64,000 bases of DNA from Ancylomarina sp. 16SWW S1-10-2 (GCF_009669305.1 NZ_SADB01000005.1:1-64000); one strand, 5' to 3'. Shown: positions 7,926 through 17,588, counted from the first letter of the stretch. Numbers and translations are program-made. The notes: a model not told the origin generated them from the sequence alone.

Positions 7926-9371
7926 GACAGAGCCTTCGAGGCTAATTGCCAATAGTTTTTGTGCTTCAACAGCAAATTCCATAGGCATTTTATTAATCAC
8001 CTCTTTAGCGTAACCATTAACAATTAAGCCAATAGCATCTTCAGTTGAGATACCTCGCTGGTTACAATAAAAGATCTGATCTTCACCAATTTTTGAGGTG
8101 GTTGCCTCGTGTTCAACTTTCGCCGATTTATTATGAACTTCCAAATATGGATAAGTATGTGCGCCACACTTATCGCCCAATAGAAGCGAATCACATTGTG
8201 AGAAATTTCGAGCGCCTTCGCAGTTCTTAACCACTTTTACCAATCCTCGGTAAGAGTTGTTCGATTTTCCTGCCGAAATACCTTTCGAAATAATGGTTGA
8301 CTTGGTATTATTACCGATATGGATCATTTTAGTTCCTGTATCGGCTTGTTGGTGGTGATTAGTTACAGCTACTGAGTAAAACTCACTTGATGAACCATCG
8401 CCTTTTAATATTGAAGAAGGATATTTCCAAGTTACAGCAGAACCCGTTTCAACCTGAGCCCACATCAATTTAGAATTAACACCTTCGCAAATACCACGTT
8501 TGGTTACAAAATTGTAAATACCTCCAAGACCTTCTTTGTTTCCAGGATACCAGTTCTGAACCGTTGAATATTTCACTTCTGAATTATCTTTTACGATAAT
8601 TTCAACAATTGCAGCATGTAGTTGGTTCTCGTCACGCATTGGTGCCGTACAACCCTCAAGGTAACTAACGTATGATTCGTCTTCGCAAACAATCAAAGTA
8701 CGCTCGAACTGACCTGTGTTTTCAGCATTAATACGGAAATAAGTAGATAATTCCATTGGACAACGAACGCCTTTTGGAATATAAACGAAAGATCCGTCGG
8801 AGAATACTGCCGAGTTAAGAGCCGCAAAAAAGTTATCACGATAGGAAACAACAGATCCCATATACTTCTGAATCAAATCAGGATGATCTTGAACAGCATC
8901 GCTGAAAGAGCAGAAAATAATGCCTTTTTCAGCTAACACCTCTTTAAATGTCGTTTTTACCGATGAAGAGTCCATTACGACATCAACGGCAACATTAGAT
9001 AGCAGTTTTTGCTCATCCAATGGAATACCAAGCTTATCGAAAGTCGCACGGATTTCAGGATCAACATCATCCATACTTTCCAGCTTCGCTTTTTGTACGG
9101 GAGCTGCATAGAAAATGATTTCCTGATAATCGATTGGTGGAATATCCAAATGTGCCCATTCAGGCATTTTTAAGGTCAACCAATGACGGTAAGCATTCAA
9201 TCGGAATTCTAACATAAATTCCGGTTCATTTTTCTTAGACGAAATCAGACGAATAACATCTTCATTCAAACCCTTTGCAATAGAATCTGTATCGATATCA
9301 CTCGAAAAACCATATTTGTAGTCACTTTGCGTAACTTCGTCCAATATCTTGTCTTGTTCTTCTTTAGCCAT
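7920..9371 (-). CDS. sufB: SufB scaffold subunit
   Basis: 483 aa, normal length. SufB is the main Fe-S assembly scaffold. Recognisable blocks are [54 protein letters not shown] (with the cluster-associated Cys and Glu) and [17 protein letters not shown] near the C-terminus, with a conserved cysteine. It is the first gene of the operon; a -7 element lies 125 bp upstream. There is no iscR-like or sufR-like regulator gene next to it in this window. Confidence 0.97.
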   Translation of the reverse strand: MAKEEQDKILDEVTQSDYKYGFSSDIDTDSIAKGLNEDVIRLISSKKNEPEFMLEFRLNAYRHWLTLKMPEWAHLDIPPIDYQEIIFYAAPVQKAKLESMDDVDPEIRATFDKLGIPLDEQKLLSNVAVDVVMDSSSVKTTFKEVLAEKGIIFCSFSDAVQDHPDLIQKYMGSVVSYRDNFFAALNSAVFSDGSFVYIPKGVRCPMELSTYFRINAENTGQFERTLIVCEDESYVSYLEGCTAPMRDENQLHAAIVEIIVKDNSEVKYSTVQNWYPGNKEGLGGIYNFVTKRGICEGVNSKLMWAQVETGSAVTWKYPSSILKGDGSSSEFYSVAVTNHHQQADTGTKMIHIGNNTKSTIISKGISAGKSNNSYRGLVKVVKNCEGARNFSQCDSLLLGDKCGAHTYPYLEVHNKSAKVEHEATTSKIGEDQIFYCNQRGISTEDAIGLIVNGYAKEVINKMPMEFAVEAQKLLAISLEGSVG

Positions 9372-9495
9372 ATATCTTATCTATATAGTAGTTAGTCCTG
9401 AGCTACTCGGCACATGATACAGAGCTTAAACACGCTTCATTCATTTACTCATTCACCCTTTAACTAACTCACAAATCTTTGTTCCTTTTTCCCTG

Positions 9496-9503
9496 CAAAT
9501 ATA
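9496..9503 (-). promoter_or_regulatory. -7 element for the suf operon
   Basis: TATATTTG on the minus strand matches TAnnTTTG and is the only good match in the leader of sufB. It implies an untranslated leader of about 120 nt. No clear -33 TTTG is present. Confidence 0.5.
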
Positions 9504-9846
9504 AAGAAAGTATTTAGATATCTATATGTTAGACGCACAATAAAACACCACAAAGTCTTTTTCTTGATGTCATATCGAAAAACACTGAACTAACAAGAAG
9601 TAAGGAAGCTAAAAAGTAAAGACAACTGTTTCATAATTTTATCGATATTTATGCATCTGTTTTAAAAGTAATGCAAACTTCCTAATCCTTCTTTTTAAAG
9701 TCATAATTATTCAAAAAAATTTCTTCCATTTCTGTACTCCTCTTTAACTCTCAAAACACCACTAACAACAGCACAAACAACAAGTATTTTACTATTTTGA
9801 TAAATCCCGCCCAATACTAAAGACATGAAACACAACAACTCCAAAA
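9504..9846. other. Intergenic, nothing recognised
   Basis: About 340 bases between the suf promoter and the pseudogene. I see no open frame of useful length, hairpin or clear repeat. It may include the decayed 5' part of the efflux-adaptor pseudogene that follows, but no residual similarity is readable. Confidence 0.5.
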
Positions 9847-10128
9847 ATGAAATTCGAGATTGAAGCAAGCGTTAAAAATAACTCAAAACTCCAACTCTAT
9901 CCTGGATTATCGGCCGTTGCCGAAATGATTCTTGACAAAAGAGACAGTGTCCTGACTGTAAAAGAACGCAACCTGATTTTTAAAAACGATAGTATCTAAG
10001 TTGAACTACTGGACGAGAATCATAAAATAAATAAACATTTAGTAGAAGTAGGACTATCCGACGGTTTAAGAATTGAAATTACAGCAGGTTTAAATACAGA
10101 TGATCATGTGAGAGTACAAAACAATTAG
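9847..10128 (+). pseudogene. Remnant of an RND efflux membrane-fusion protein (C-terminal part)
   Basis: One frame from 9847 to the TAG at 10126-10128 translates to a sequence like the C-terminal third of HlyD/AcrA-type adaptors of Bacteroidota: LYPGLSAVAEMILDKR, then VLTVKERNLIF, then VEVGLSDGLRIEITAGLNTD, each a recognisable block of that family. The frame is interrupted by TAA at 9997-9999 exactly where homologues continue (after NDSI, before VELL), and everything upstream of the ATG is missing (TGA at 9826). A functional adaptor would be about 350-420 aa and would be followed by an RND pump gene, which is absent here. So this is a truncated, stop-interrupted relic. Family assignment is by eye. 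Confidence 0.75.
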
Positions 10129-10271
10129 TTCCTTCTAGTTCGATAAAAATACACCTCCCAATAAGAGCAAGTACCATCTATCTAATTAAAAACACCAATT
10201 CTATTACACCGCAAACAGAGTTCTCACCATTACTGCTAAAAAGACCTCAACAATCACAATAGCCAATATAC

Positions 10272-10308
10272 AAAAATGGCAAGGAACAACTAGTGAACCT
10301 TGCCATTT
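10272..10308 (-). terminator. Terminator of glnB-amt
   Basis: Perfect 11-bp stem AAATGGCAAGG (10274-10284) with CCTTGCCATTT (10298-10308), 13-nt loop, followed on the minus strand by a T-rich tract. It starts 25 bp after the amt stop codon. Confidence 0.85.
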
Positions 10309-10333
10309 ACAAGAAACGAGTTTAATGAAAAAC

Positions 10334-11575
10334 CTATTGGTAAGCTTTTTCTCCATGCTCATAAACATCAAGACCTTCTTCCTCGATACGAGCAGATACT
10401 CTTAATCCTATTGTTTTATCTAATATTTTGAATATTACATACGCTGTTCCCATTGCCCATGCGGCTACTGCAACAACTCCTAGTGCTTGAATTCCTAGTA
10501 GACTGAAACCTCCACCATAGAATACGCCACCATCTGTTGCAAAAAATCCTACTAAAATTGTTCCTAAAGCTCCGTTAACTCCATGCACGGTTACTGCACC
10601 TACTGGATCATCAACTCGTAAAACTTTGTCGAAGAACTCAACACCAAACACAAGTGCTGCCCCTGCAAGTAAACCAATAATAATAGCACCAGTTGGCGAT
10701 ACAATATCACAACCAGCTGTAATAGCTACTAAGCCCGCTAATGAACCATTTAAACTAAGAGAAAGAGTAGGTCGTTTGTATCTCATCCAACTAATTAATA
10801 ATGCTGATATTGTACCCGCAGCTGCTGATAAATTTGTTGTCATAAAAATATGAGCTATAGCAGTGGTATTTGCTGTACCATTAGCAGCTAACTGTGATCC
10901 TGCATTAAAACCAAACCATCCAAACCAAAGTATAAATACACCAAGAGCGGCGAAAGTAAGGTTGTGACCAGGAATCGCATTCACTTTTCCATTGTATTTC
11001 CCTATTCTAGGTCCAATTATGGCTGCACCAACAAGTCCCATCCATGCGCCTACCGAGTGAACTACGGTTGAACCTGCAAAGTCGTGAAAGCCAAGTTCAC
11101 TTAACCATCCGCCACCCCAAATCCAGTGTCCGGATATGGGATAAACAATAGCTGTTGTAACAACACTAAATAGAACATATGCCTTAAATTCTGTACGCTC
11201 TGCAACTGCCCCAGATACAATAGTCGCGGCTGTGGCTGCAAAAACGGTTTGGAACATTAAAAAGGATAAGTCAATATCAGGTCTTACATCTTCCATAAAT
11301 GGAAGTTTACCAATTAGTCCACCAATATCTGTTCCAAACATTAAAGCGTAACCAATTAGAAAAAATGTAATAGATCCCACAGCAAAATCCACAAGATTTT
11401 TCATCAGAATATTAGCTGTATTTTTTGATCGGGTAAAACCAGCCTCAGCCATAGCAAAGCCTGGTTGCATAAACATAACAAGTGCTGTTGCTATTAGTAC
11501 CCAGACAATATCGAGTGAATGGCCCGTTTCGGTAACGGCTGTGGCCAACGTATTTAAAGTAAGTGTTTCTTCCAT
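10334..11575 (-). CDS. amt: Ammonium transporter Amt
   Basis: 413 aa inner-membrane channel of the Amt/MEP/Rh family with eleven predicted hydrophobic segments. The family signature DFAGSTVVHSVGAWMGL contains the first pore histidine; the second lies in VTVHGVNGALGTILVG. FMQPGFAMAEAGF near the N-terminus (about 35-48) is the conserved first transmembrane region. It is 35 bp downstream of the P-II gene, the classic glnK-amtB pairing in reversed order, where P-II plugs the channel when nitrogen is plentiful. Confidence 0.97.
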   Translation of the reverse strand: MEETLTLNTLATAVTETGHSLDIVWVLIATALVMFMQPGFAMAEAGFTRSKNTANILMKNLVDFAVGSITFFLIGYALMFGTDIGGLIGKLPFMEDVRPDIDLSFLMFQTVFAATAATIVSGAVAERTEFKAYVLFSVVTTAIVYPISGHWIWGGGWLSELGFHDFAGSTVVHSVGAWMGLVGAAIIGPRIGKYNGKVNAIPGHNLTFAALGVFILWFGWFGFNAGSQLAANGTANTTAIAHIFMTTNLSAAAGTISALLISWMRYKRPTLSLSLNGSLAGLVAITAGCDIVSPTGAIIIGLLAGAALVFGVEFFDKVLRVDDPVGAVTVHGVNGALGTILVGFFATDGGVFYGGGFSLLGIQALGVVAVAAWAMGTAYVIFKILDKTIGLRVSARIEEEGLDVYEHGEKAYQ

Positions 11576-11610
11576 AATAAATAATTTTAATTGTAAAAAT
11601 TAATTGCTGA

Positions 11611-11958
11611 TTACTCTTCGTCATATAATGAACGATCTCCAGAATCTCCTGTTCTAATGCGGTAAGCATCCTCAACAGCGTAAACGAAGATTCTACCATC
11701 GCCAATTTCACCCGTGAAAGCATTTTCACGAATACTTACAACACAGCTATCAACATATCTATCACGTACAATAAAAGAAACCAATGTTCTTTCAATGCTA
11801 CTGGTGTCATAGGTTACACCACGATAAATTCTTTCTTCTACTGATTTACCTACACCTCTAACGTCCCAGAATGATAGGTAATCAATTCCGACATCGTGAA
11901 GGCCTTTTTTCACTTCTTCAAATTTTGTTTTACGGATAATTGCTTCGATCTTTTTCAT
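11611..11958 (-). CDS. glnB: Nitrogen regulatory protein P-II
   Basis: 115 aa P-II signal protein that binds ATP/ADP and 2-oxoglutarate and regulates Amt. It begins MKKIEAIIRKTKFEEVKKGL and carries the ATP-binding TGEIGDGRIFVYAVEDAYRI block followed by RTGDSGDRSL. The T-loop region (about 36-57, GVGKSVEERIYRGVTYDTSS) differs from the enterobacterial sequence and lacks its RGAEY motif; a tyrosine is present, but whether it is uridylylated cannot be told. No glnD is in the window. Paired with amt, a GlnK-like role is likely. Confidence 0.95.
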   Translation of the reverse strand: MKKIEAIIRKTKFEEVKKGLHDVGIDYLSFWDVRGVGKSVEERIYRGVTYDTSSIERTLVSFIVRDRYVDSCVVSIRENAFTGEIGDGRIFVYAVEDAYRIRTGDSGDRSLYDEE

Positions 11959-12240
11959 AAACTAAATGTTTTTGTCGTTTCTCAAATCAGATTCTTTTCC
12001 TTTTGTCAGCTTAAAACACCGAGATATCCCAAATAAAAGAATCTCGGATTTTGGATATAAACTAGGCGTAAATTCAACTATTGTCGAAAAATTGAAGAGA
12101 GTAATAGTTCCATTTTTACTTCGAAATTTAAAATGGTTTTATTTCGAAGACCTGAATAATAGTTTCGCATAGGGGAAAATTTAGGTTTTATATAATAGTT
12201 AGTCATAGTGGTTCTTTTTAATCTCAGCGTGTCTTAAAAA

Positions 12241-12442
12241 GGGGGTGTATGTTTAAAAAATGTGTTTTTTTTTAAGCATACCCCCTTATTCTTACATGCC
12301 AACACCGTAAAAGTATAAAATAAATTGGAATAACAATAAAAAATAGGGGGTAGTTGACTTAAAAATGATGTTTTTAACGCCTACAACGATTTCGAAAGGG
12401 GGGCGCAAAATTTAAAAGTGCTTTTTATTTATTCGACCCCCT
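12241..12442. repeat. Three related G-tract/C-tract elements upstream of glnB-amt
   Basis: The 748-base gap 11959-12706 holds no gene. Inside it are three similar elements. Copy 1, 12241-12286: GGGGGTGTATG, A/T-rich core, CATACCCCC, an inverted repeat. Copy 2, 12346-12383: GGGGGTAG, core TTAAAAATGATGTTTTTAA, then CGCCTAC. Copy 3, 12398-12442: GGGGGGCG, core with TTTAAAAGTGCTTTTTA, then CGACCCCCT. Each has a G-tract, an A/T palindrome around a TG-containing centre and, in copies 1 and 3, a closing C-tract. They could be RNA hairpins in a long glnB leader or binding sites for a dimeric regulator of glnB-amt or of the gene at 12707. The similarity is seen; the role is inference. Confidence 0.6.
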
Positions 12443-12706
12443 AATTTAGATATGGGGTGTTAATGTAAATAATGCTGATATAATTAAGTTTTTGTATTGT
12501 CACGAAACAAACAACCGAACAGACCTTACGAGATAAATAAAATAATGTCGCTGCAGAAAATATTAATAATATTACATAACTTAGTACTAATGTTAACACA
12601 ACTAACATTTAAACCATACATTTTAAACTAATTACACATTAGACGTCAACTTTTATTATGCATTAATGAGAAAACATCCACTCACAAAATCAATGAAAAT
12701 ATACTT

Positions 12707-13432
12707 ATGAAATGTATACTAACAGCCAGTATAGGACTTCTTCTGAGTCTATCAGCATACAGTCAGACCTATATTGTAGAGGGCAGTGTTCGCAATCAGG
12801 ATAAGGAGCCTATTCCCTATTGTAGTGTTTATATTAAGAACAAGCCACAGGCGGGAAGTATTACGAATAAAGATGGACGGTATTATATCAAGAGTAATGT
12901 TCAACCTGATTCGATCGTTTTTTCGCACATACAATACGAAACCAAAACTGCTAGCTTTGAAACTCATGAAACAAATACAATCCTCCAACAGAAAGTGAAT
13001 CACATATCTGAGGTGAGTGTGAAAGCTCTTTCTGCAAAAGGCATTATGATGGCATTTTACAAACGGTTTAAAGAAAATCATTCTATAGAGCCAGTGAGGT
13101 ATAAGGCTTTTACCCGAATTATTTCTATACACAAAGACGAATTGTATCTGATGGAAGAATATTACTTAGATCTCTATCAAAAGAAAACGCACAACACAGA
13201 ATTCAATATTATAAAATGCCGAGCCAAGCCATTTTCAAAATATGGTCGTAAAATTTTTAAAAATTATCGTTTGATTTCACTTTCTAAAATGAGATCTGAC
13301 AATATTTTTAAATACCGTGAAGACATACTTGTAAAAAGCAAATTGAAGAATTACAATTTAAAACTCAAAGGATACACCAGTATCAACCAGAGAGAAGCCT
13401 ATATCATGGAATTTGAAAATAAAAAAACATGA
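12707..13432 (+). CDS. CarboxypepD_reg-like secreted protein, N-terminal part (frameshifted)
   Basis: 241 aa. Signal peptide at about 1-20 (LLLSLSAYSQ), then a CarboxypepD_reg-like beta-sandwich at about 22-105 (VEGSVRNQDKEPIPYCSVYI, then GSITNKDGRYYIKS), then a domain shared with the two downstream paralogues (AFYKRFKENHSIEPVRYKAF). It stops at TGA 13430-13432, immediately after a run of seven A (13421-13427), while the paralogues continue for over 100 residues. The missing C-terminus is encoded by the next frame, whose ATG overlaps this stop. One additional A, or a -1 slip, would join them into a protein of about 349 aa. Function unknown; expected in the periplasm or at the outer membrane. 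Confidence 0.75.
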   Translation: MKCILTASIGLLLSLSAYSQTYIVEGSVRNQDKEPIPYCSVYIKNKPQAGSITNKDGRYYIKSNVQPDSIVFSHIQYETKTASFETHETNTILQQKVNHISEVSVKALSAKGIMMAFYKRFKENHSIEPVRYKAFTRIISIHKDELYLMEEYYLDLYQKKTHNTEFNIIKCRAKPFSKYGRKIFKNYRLISLSKMRSDNIFKYREDILVKSKLKNYNLKLKGYTSINQREAYIMEFENKKT

Positions 13433-13755
13433 GAGACAAAGGCAGACTGATCATCGACAGGGAAAATTTCGGTCTCGCTTCAGCTGAATTCTATGATAAA
13501 AAAATCACTTTATTCTTCAAAAACAAGCAATGGTATATCAACAACGTGATAACAGAATTTACAAGTATGACAGGTAACTGTAGCAAAAGAATCAGCATTT
13601 ATGAATTACAAGATAAAACCATAAAGTTAGAAGAAAAAAGTCCTATTATGGTCGAAAAAATAAAAGAATTCCTTAGTGATTTCAATGATGAATTTTGGAA
13701 AGACTTCACTCACATCCCTTTGGATTCGGTTTATTTAAAGCAAATAAAATACTAA
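13429..13755 (+). CDS. C-terminal part of the frameshifted CarboxypepD_reg-like protein
   Basis: 108 aa in the -1 frame relative to the preceding gene, with an ATGA overlap. It has no signal peptide and starts inside a beta-rich stretch (RDKGRLIIDRENFGLASAEF) that normally follows a YIMEFE strand at the end of the previous reading frame. DFNDEFWKDFT near its end matches the EFWKNYS and EFWDKYS motifs near the ends of the two paralogues downstream. I read it as the second half of one gene, not an independent protein, although re-initiation at the overlapping ATG is possible. Confidence 0.6.
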   Translation: MRDKGRLIIDRENFGLASAEFYDKKITLFFKNKQWYINNVITEFTSMTGNCSKRISIYELQDKTIKLEEKSPIMVEKIKEFLSDFNDEFWKDFTHIPLDSVYLKQIKY

Positions 13756-13862
13756 ATATTTATAAACCCCTGAAAATCTAACATACTCAACCAGCATTCT
13801 CATTATTAACAATTAAGTCTACATAAAACTATATAACCACATAACTGACAACTCCAAACGAT

Positions 13863-15269
13863 ATGAATAAAGCCATCTTCAATACAGCATTCCTCTTGCT
13901 AATTTCACTGACAGTTACACAGGCACAAGTTCAAATCAACTCAAGAATTATCGATCAAAAAAGTAAAGCTCCCATTTCCTATGCCAATATATCCATAGCT
14001 AAAACGACTAAGGGTACTATGAGCAACAAGGACGGACAGTTCGAATTGTTTGTTGAAAATCCGCAAGCCGACACAAGAATACAAATCAGCAGTTTGGGTT
14101 ATCAATCCCTTTTGCTCAATATCGACGAAATCACCAATGCGAAAACCATCGAACTAAAAGCCATTGCCTACGATCTATCGGAAGTGAAAGTAAATGCCAG
14201 CAGGTTGATGAGCGATCCTAAAAAGATACTAAAAGCCTGCATGAAAGCAGCACCCAGCTTTCGTCCCGACAAGCCCTACATAAACAAAGGCTTTTTGCGA
14301 CAAAGCCACCTGCTAAACAAAAAGTATGTGAAACTGATAGAAGCAGCTCTATTTACCTACGCTACACCTGAAGAGCCCAAGCTTAAGGTTCATATTCTTG
14401 AGAAAAGAAACACTTACGACAACAGAGAAATTGATGCGGAAGCACTCGGCTTTTTTAAAAACTGGGAACACATGCGTCAAAACAAAGCACACAGACAAGC
14501 GAAAACCTACAAACCCAACAAAGAAGAGTTGCAAAAGCTGATTCGGGAAACTGATGAAAAGAGAAATTCAATCAGTAAACTTAGAAGATTGGAAACTGCC
14601 TATCAGCCGAAACTAGGTGATATGTGGCACAGCTTACATGACCTATACAAAAGCGATTTTCATCAATTCAAGCTCGATACAATTCTCGACCTAAATGGTG
14701 AAGCCATCTACAAAATAAAGATGTTACCAACAGCCAAAGAACTAAAAAATGGCATTTTTATTAGACTGGGATATTTACTTATCTCTGCAAAAGACTTCGC
14801 ATTGTATGAAATAAAGTATGGGAAGGTACAAAACCCCAATAAGAACGGATTGATGATAACTGGATTTGCAAATACGTTCAAATCTAACTTCACATTAAAA
14901 TACAAACGCCAGAAGGGAAAATTATACCCTTCTTATTATAAAATATTCAAGCGCGATTTCACAGGAATCTCTTCATCAATTATTGAAGGACAGATCAAAC
15001 AAAAAAAATATCCCCGTATTTCAAAAGAACTCTTATTCACCGAAATCATCGAAGAGCCCAATCAGATTACACAGATGCTTCCCGAGAAATGGAATGACAA
15101 ATTGTATATCCCTTCGGAGTATCATCCTGAGTTTTGGAAAAACTACAGCATACTGCTCGAAACCAAAAATGAAGCGAAACTGCGTGAAGATTTGGAGAGC
15201 GATATCGACATGAAACAACAATTCAGCAAATCGGCTGATAGTATTAGAATTAATCAAGTGAATAATTAG
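13863..15269 (+). CDS. CarboxypepD_reg-like secreted protein, paralogue 2
   Basis: 468 aa. Signal peptide at about 1-21 (LLLISLTVTQAQ); CarboxypepD_reg-like domain at about 23-105 (ISYANISIAKTTKGTMSNKD, then QISSLGYQSLLLNI); then a large region found in all three tandem paralogues. Shared landmarks with paralogue 3 include INKGFLRQSHLLNKKYVKL, IYKIKMLP, a beta-rich FALYEIKYGKVQNPN block and the C-terminal YHPEFWKNYS. It is not a TonB receptor: no plug or barrel is present. Location is probably periplasmic or outer-membrane associated. The spacing to neighbours (107 and 88 bp) suggests co-transcription. Function unknown. Confidence 0.8.
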   Translation: MNKAIFNTAFLLLISLTVTQAQVQINSRIIDQKSKAPISYANISIAKTTKGTMSNKDGQFELFVENPQADTRIQISSLGYQSLLLNIDEITNAKTIELKAIAYDLSEVKVNASRLMSDPKKILKACMKAAPSFRPDKPYINKGFLRQSHLLNKKYVKLIEAALFTYATPEEPKLKVHILEKRNTYDNREIDAEALGFFKNWEHMRQNKAHRQAKTYKPNKEELQKLIRETDEKRNSISKLRRLETAYQPKLGDMWHSLHDLYKSDFHQFKLDTILDLNGEAIYKIKMLPTAKELKNGIFIRLGYLLISAKDFALYEIKYGKVQNPNKNGLMITGFANTFKSNFTLKYKRQKGKLYPSYYKIFKRDFTGISSSIIEGQIKQKKYPRISKELLFTEIIEEPNQITQMLPEKWNDKLYIPSEYHPEFWKNYSILLETKNEAKLREDLESDIDMKQQFSKSADSIRINQVNN

Positions 15270-15357
15270 TCATTCTTGTAAACATTCGAATAAATCAATA
15301 CGCTGAATCAAAATTTGAGAACAAATTTAAGCCCTTTTTAAAAATCTAAACCCAATA

Positions 15358-16755
15358 ATGAAAAAGATCATACTAAATACAATCCTTCTACTCCTAATAA
15401 GCATCAGCTGCTTTGCAAACACAATAGTAAAAGGAAAACTAACAGGCTGTAATAAAAACCCAATTCCTTATGCCAATCTTGTGATAAAAAACACAACAAT
15501 AGGTACGATTAGCAATCTTGATGGTTATTTCAGTATCAACATCCCTGATGAATACGAAGAGAGTTCTTTAGTGTTTTCATCCATTGGTTTTAAAACAAAG
15601 GAAATTAGAATTAAGACATTTGAGAAGAAAGATATTTGTGAAATAGAGCTTGAAATAGCTACGGTAAACTTAGATGAAGTCACAATTAAGGTAAAAGCAA
15701 CCAATGCCAATGAAATTGTACAAAAGGCTTTCGATCATTACGAAGATAATTTCCCGACTAGCCCTTTTATAGGCAAAGCTTTTTTACGACACACCGAGAA
15801 AACAAAAACGAAATACAAATGGTTGGTCGATGCGGCTATTGAGGTTTATGATCCTGGATTTAATCAGCCTTCGAAAGAAATAAAACTTAATATCAAAGAA
15901 ATTAAAAGAAGCATAGATAATCGAAGTTTGGATACAGCCGACATCTATTGTTTTTATTTAAGTCAAGTTAAGAACATATCCTTAAAAAAATCAGTAAAAC
16001 GAAAAGACAATCTAGCAGATGAAGATCCCAAAGAGATTGAAAAGGCTATCCATTTTCAAGATAATCGATTGAGTAATCCTCGTGGTTTATTTTCAGGAGG
16101 AGTAAATGTGATTCGATACTACAAACAAAAGGATGCCATTTTCGATAAAAGAATCCTTAAAAAGCACAACTTCAAAATAGATACTGTACTATCTTATAAT
16201 TCTGATGACATCTATAAAATAAAAATCACCCCAAAATCCCCATTGGTCAAGCTAAATAAACATATTGGAAAATTCCGTTTCCCAATAGGCTGGATCTATA
16301 TACGGGCAAAAGATTATGCAATTATAGAACTGGAATACACACTCATTCGTAGCAAAAAAGGAGAAATATTCACTAGTCTGTATGGTTCGAAAATAGCATC
16401 CTCATTTCACATTAAATATATTGAAATTAATGGGAAAATGTATCCCAAGCATATCACATTAAATACACCAAAAGCCAATAATCTATTTAAACTAATGACA
16501 AATACCGTCCATGGTGCAAAAACAAATCCTGAAGATTATTACTACGAGAAACAGGAAATCATCTTTAACGAAATTGTAACTGACAATGCCATTTTAACTA
16601 AAAGCTTAGAAAAACCCTGGAATTCTAACTTGTTTACCCCTCGTCCGTACAATTCCGAGTTCTGGGATAAATATTCGAGCATGGTTGAGACTGAGGCTCA
16701 AAAGATATTCCGAGAAGCATTAGAAAAAGAACTCTCTAATAAAAATCGGAATTAA
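15358..16755 (+). CDS. CarboxypepD_reg-like secreted protein, paralogue 3
   Basis: 465 aa. Signal peptide at about 1-20 (LLLLISISCFAN), CarboxypepD_reg-like domain at about 22-108 (IPYANLVIKNTTIGTISNLD, then FSSIGFKTKEIRI), then the same long C-terminal region as paralogue 2: FIGKAFLRHTEKTKTKYKWL, IYKIKITP, DYAIIELEYTLI, and YNSEFWDKYSSMVETEAQ at the end. The two are clearly homologous end to end but diverged, so the duplication is old. It lies 44 bp before an unknown membrane protein gene. Function unknown. Confidence 0.8.
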   Translation: MKKIILNTILLLLISISCFANTIVKGKLTGCNKNPIPYANLVIKNTTIGTISNLDGYFSINIPDEYEESSLVFSSIGFKTKEIRIKTFEKKDICEIELEIATVNLDEVTIKVKATNANEIVQKAFDHYEDNFPTSPFIGKAFLRHTEKTKTKYKWLVDAAIEVYDPGFNQPSKEIKLNIKEIKRSIDNRSLDTADIYCFYLSQVKNISLKKSVKRKDNLADEDPKEIEKAIHFQDNRLSNPRGLFSGGVNVIRYYKQKDAIFDKRILKKHNFKIDTVLSYNSDDIYKIKITPKSPLVKLNKHIGKFRFPIGWIYIRAKDYAIIELEYTLIRSKKGEIFTSLYGSKIASSFHIKYIEINGKMYPKHITLNTPKANNLFKLMTNTVHGAKTNPEDYYYEKQEIIFNEIVTDNAILTKSLEKPWNSNLFTPRPYNSEFWDKYSSMVETEAQKIFREALEKELSNKNRN

Positions 16756-16799
16756 GCGATACAAAACCTAGCACAAGAAATCCTAAAAAAAATAAAACC

Positions 16800-17564
16800 A
16801 TGAACAGATTTATTCAATCCATTTTAAAGACTAAAACGCTTTTTATTTTCTTCTCTGTACTTATCATCGCGTTTCTTGCAGATTTCACGTACCTCGAATA
16901 CATAAATACTGAGGAAATCAATAGCGCATATCAACACGAAAAACAAGTAGAACAAGAAGCAGTGGTCTATAACGATTACGAGGATTTAATGACAGATGAT
17001 TTTAAAGATGATCTTGCTGAAATAGATCTCGATGAAGTTGAGGATACAGAAACAGGTTCAGCCTATTGGGACGACATTTATTTTAACATCACTTATGTCG
17101 TGGTTCCACTAACAGCAGGATGTCTTGCGTTCTGTTTTCTGATCTTTATCGGTTTCCGTTTCACGGACGCATATTCCAAAATTTCCTTTGGAGATTTGTT
17201 TAAATCGATCCTCTTTGCCTATCTCATTTTTCCCCTAATGGATTTATTGGGGTCTATCTGGTTTGGATTGATACAAACCGATTATCAGATAGGAGATCTA
17301 CGAAATGTGTATGGTTCTCTCAACCCATCTGTTCAGAGTTTCATCGAATCACCCAAAGAATACCAGTGGTACAATTATTTATTATCAGATATGAATCTTC
17401 AATCCCTCATCTTTGTGCTACTTATACCTCTCTTTCTAAAGGGCATCACTGGATACAAATACACCACTCTTTTAAAAAAAATGTGGATCCCCTTTATCGG
17501 ATATTTTATTATATACTATATCCTATCCCCATATAAAGACTATTTAATGCTCATATTCGATTAA
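16800..17564 (+). CDS. Unknown multi-pass membrane protein
   Basis: 254 aa, not assigned to a family. One hydrophobic segment near the N-terminus (about 13-32), then a strongly acidic loop at about 55-90 (DDFKDDLAEIDLDEVEDTE), then four hydrophobic segments at about 97-120, 132-155, 200-215 and 228-245. The layout suggests an inner-membrane protein with a charged extracytoplasmic loop. It sits 44 bp after the third CarboxypepD_reg-like paralogue and 24 bp before the CPYC thioredoxin-fold gene, so the five genes look like one transcription unit. The topology is estimated by eye. Confidence 0.7.
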   Translation: MNRFIQSILKTKTLFIFFSVLIIAFLADFTYLEYINTEEINSAYQHEKQVEQEAVVYNDYEDLMTDDFKDDLAEIDLDEVEDTETGSAYWDDIYFNITYVVVPLTAGCLAFCFLIFIGFRFTDAYSKISFGDLFKSILFAYLIFPLMDLLGSIWFGLIQTDYQIGDLRNVYGSLNPSVQSFIESPKEYQWYNYLLSDMNLQSLIFVLLIPLFLKGITGYKYTTLLKKMWIPFIGYFIIYYILSPYKDYLMLIFD

Positions 17565-17588
17565 AGAGATAACATAAAAACACGCAAA

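Noticed and set aside
11966-12172. A 68-residue plus-strand frame upstream of glnB
   Set aside because: It overlaps the divergent control region of glnB, has no recognisable family, no promoter element, and its composition is what AT-rich spacer would give.
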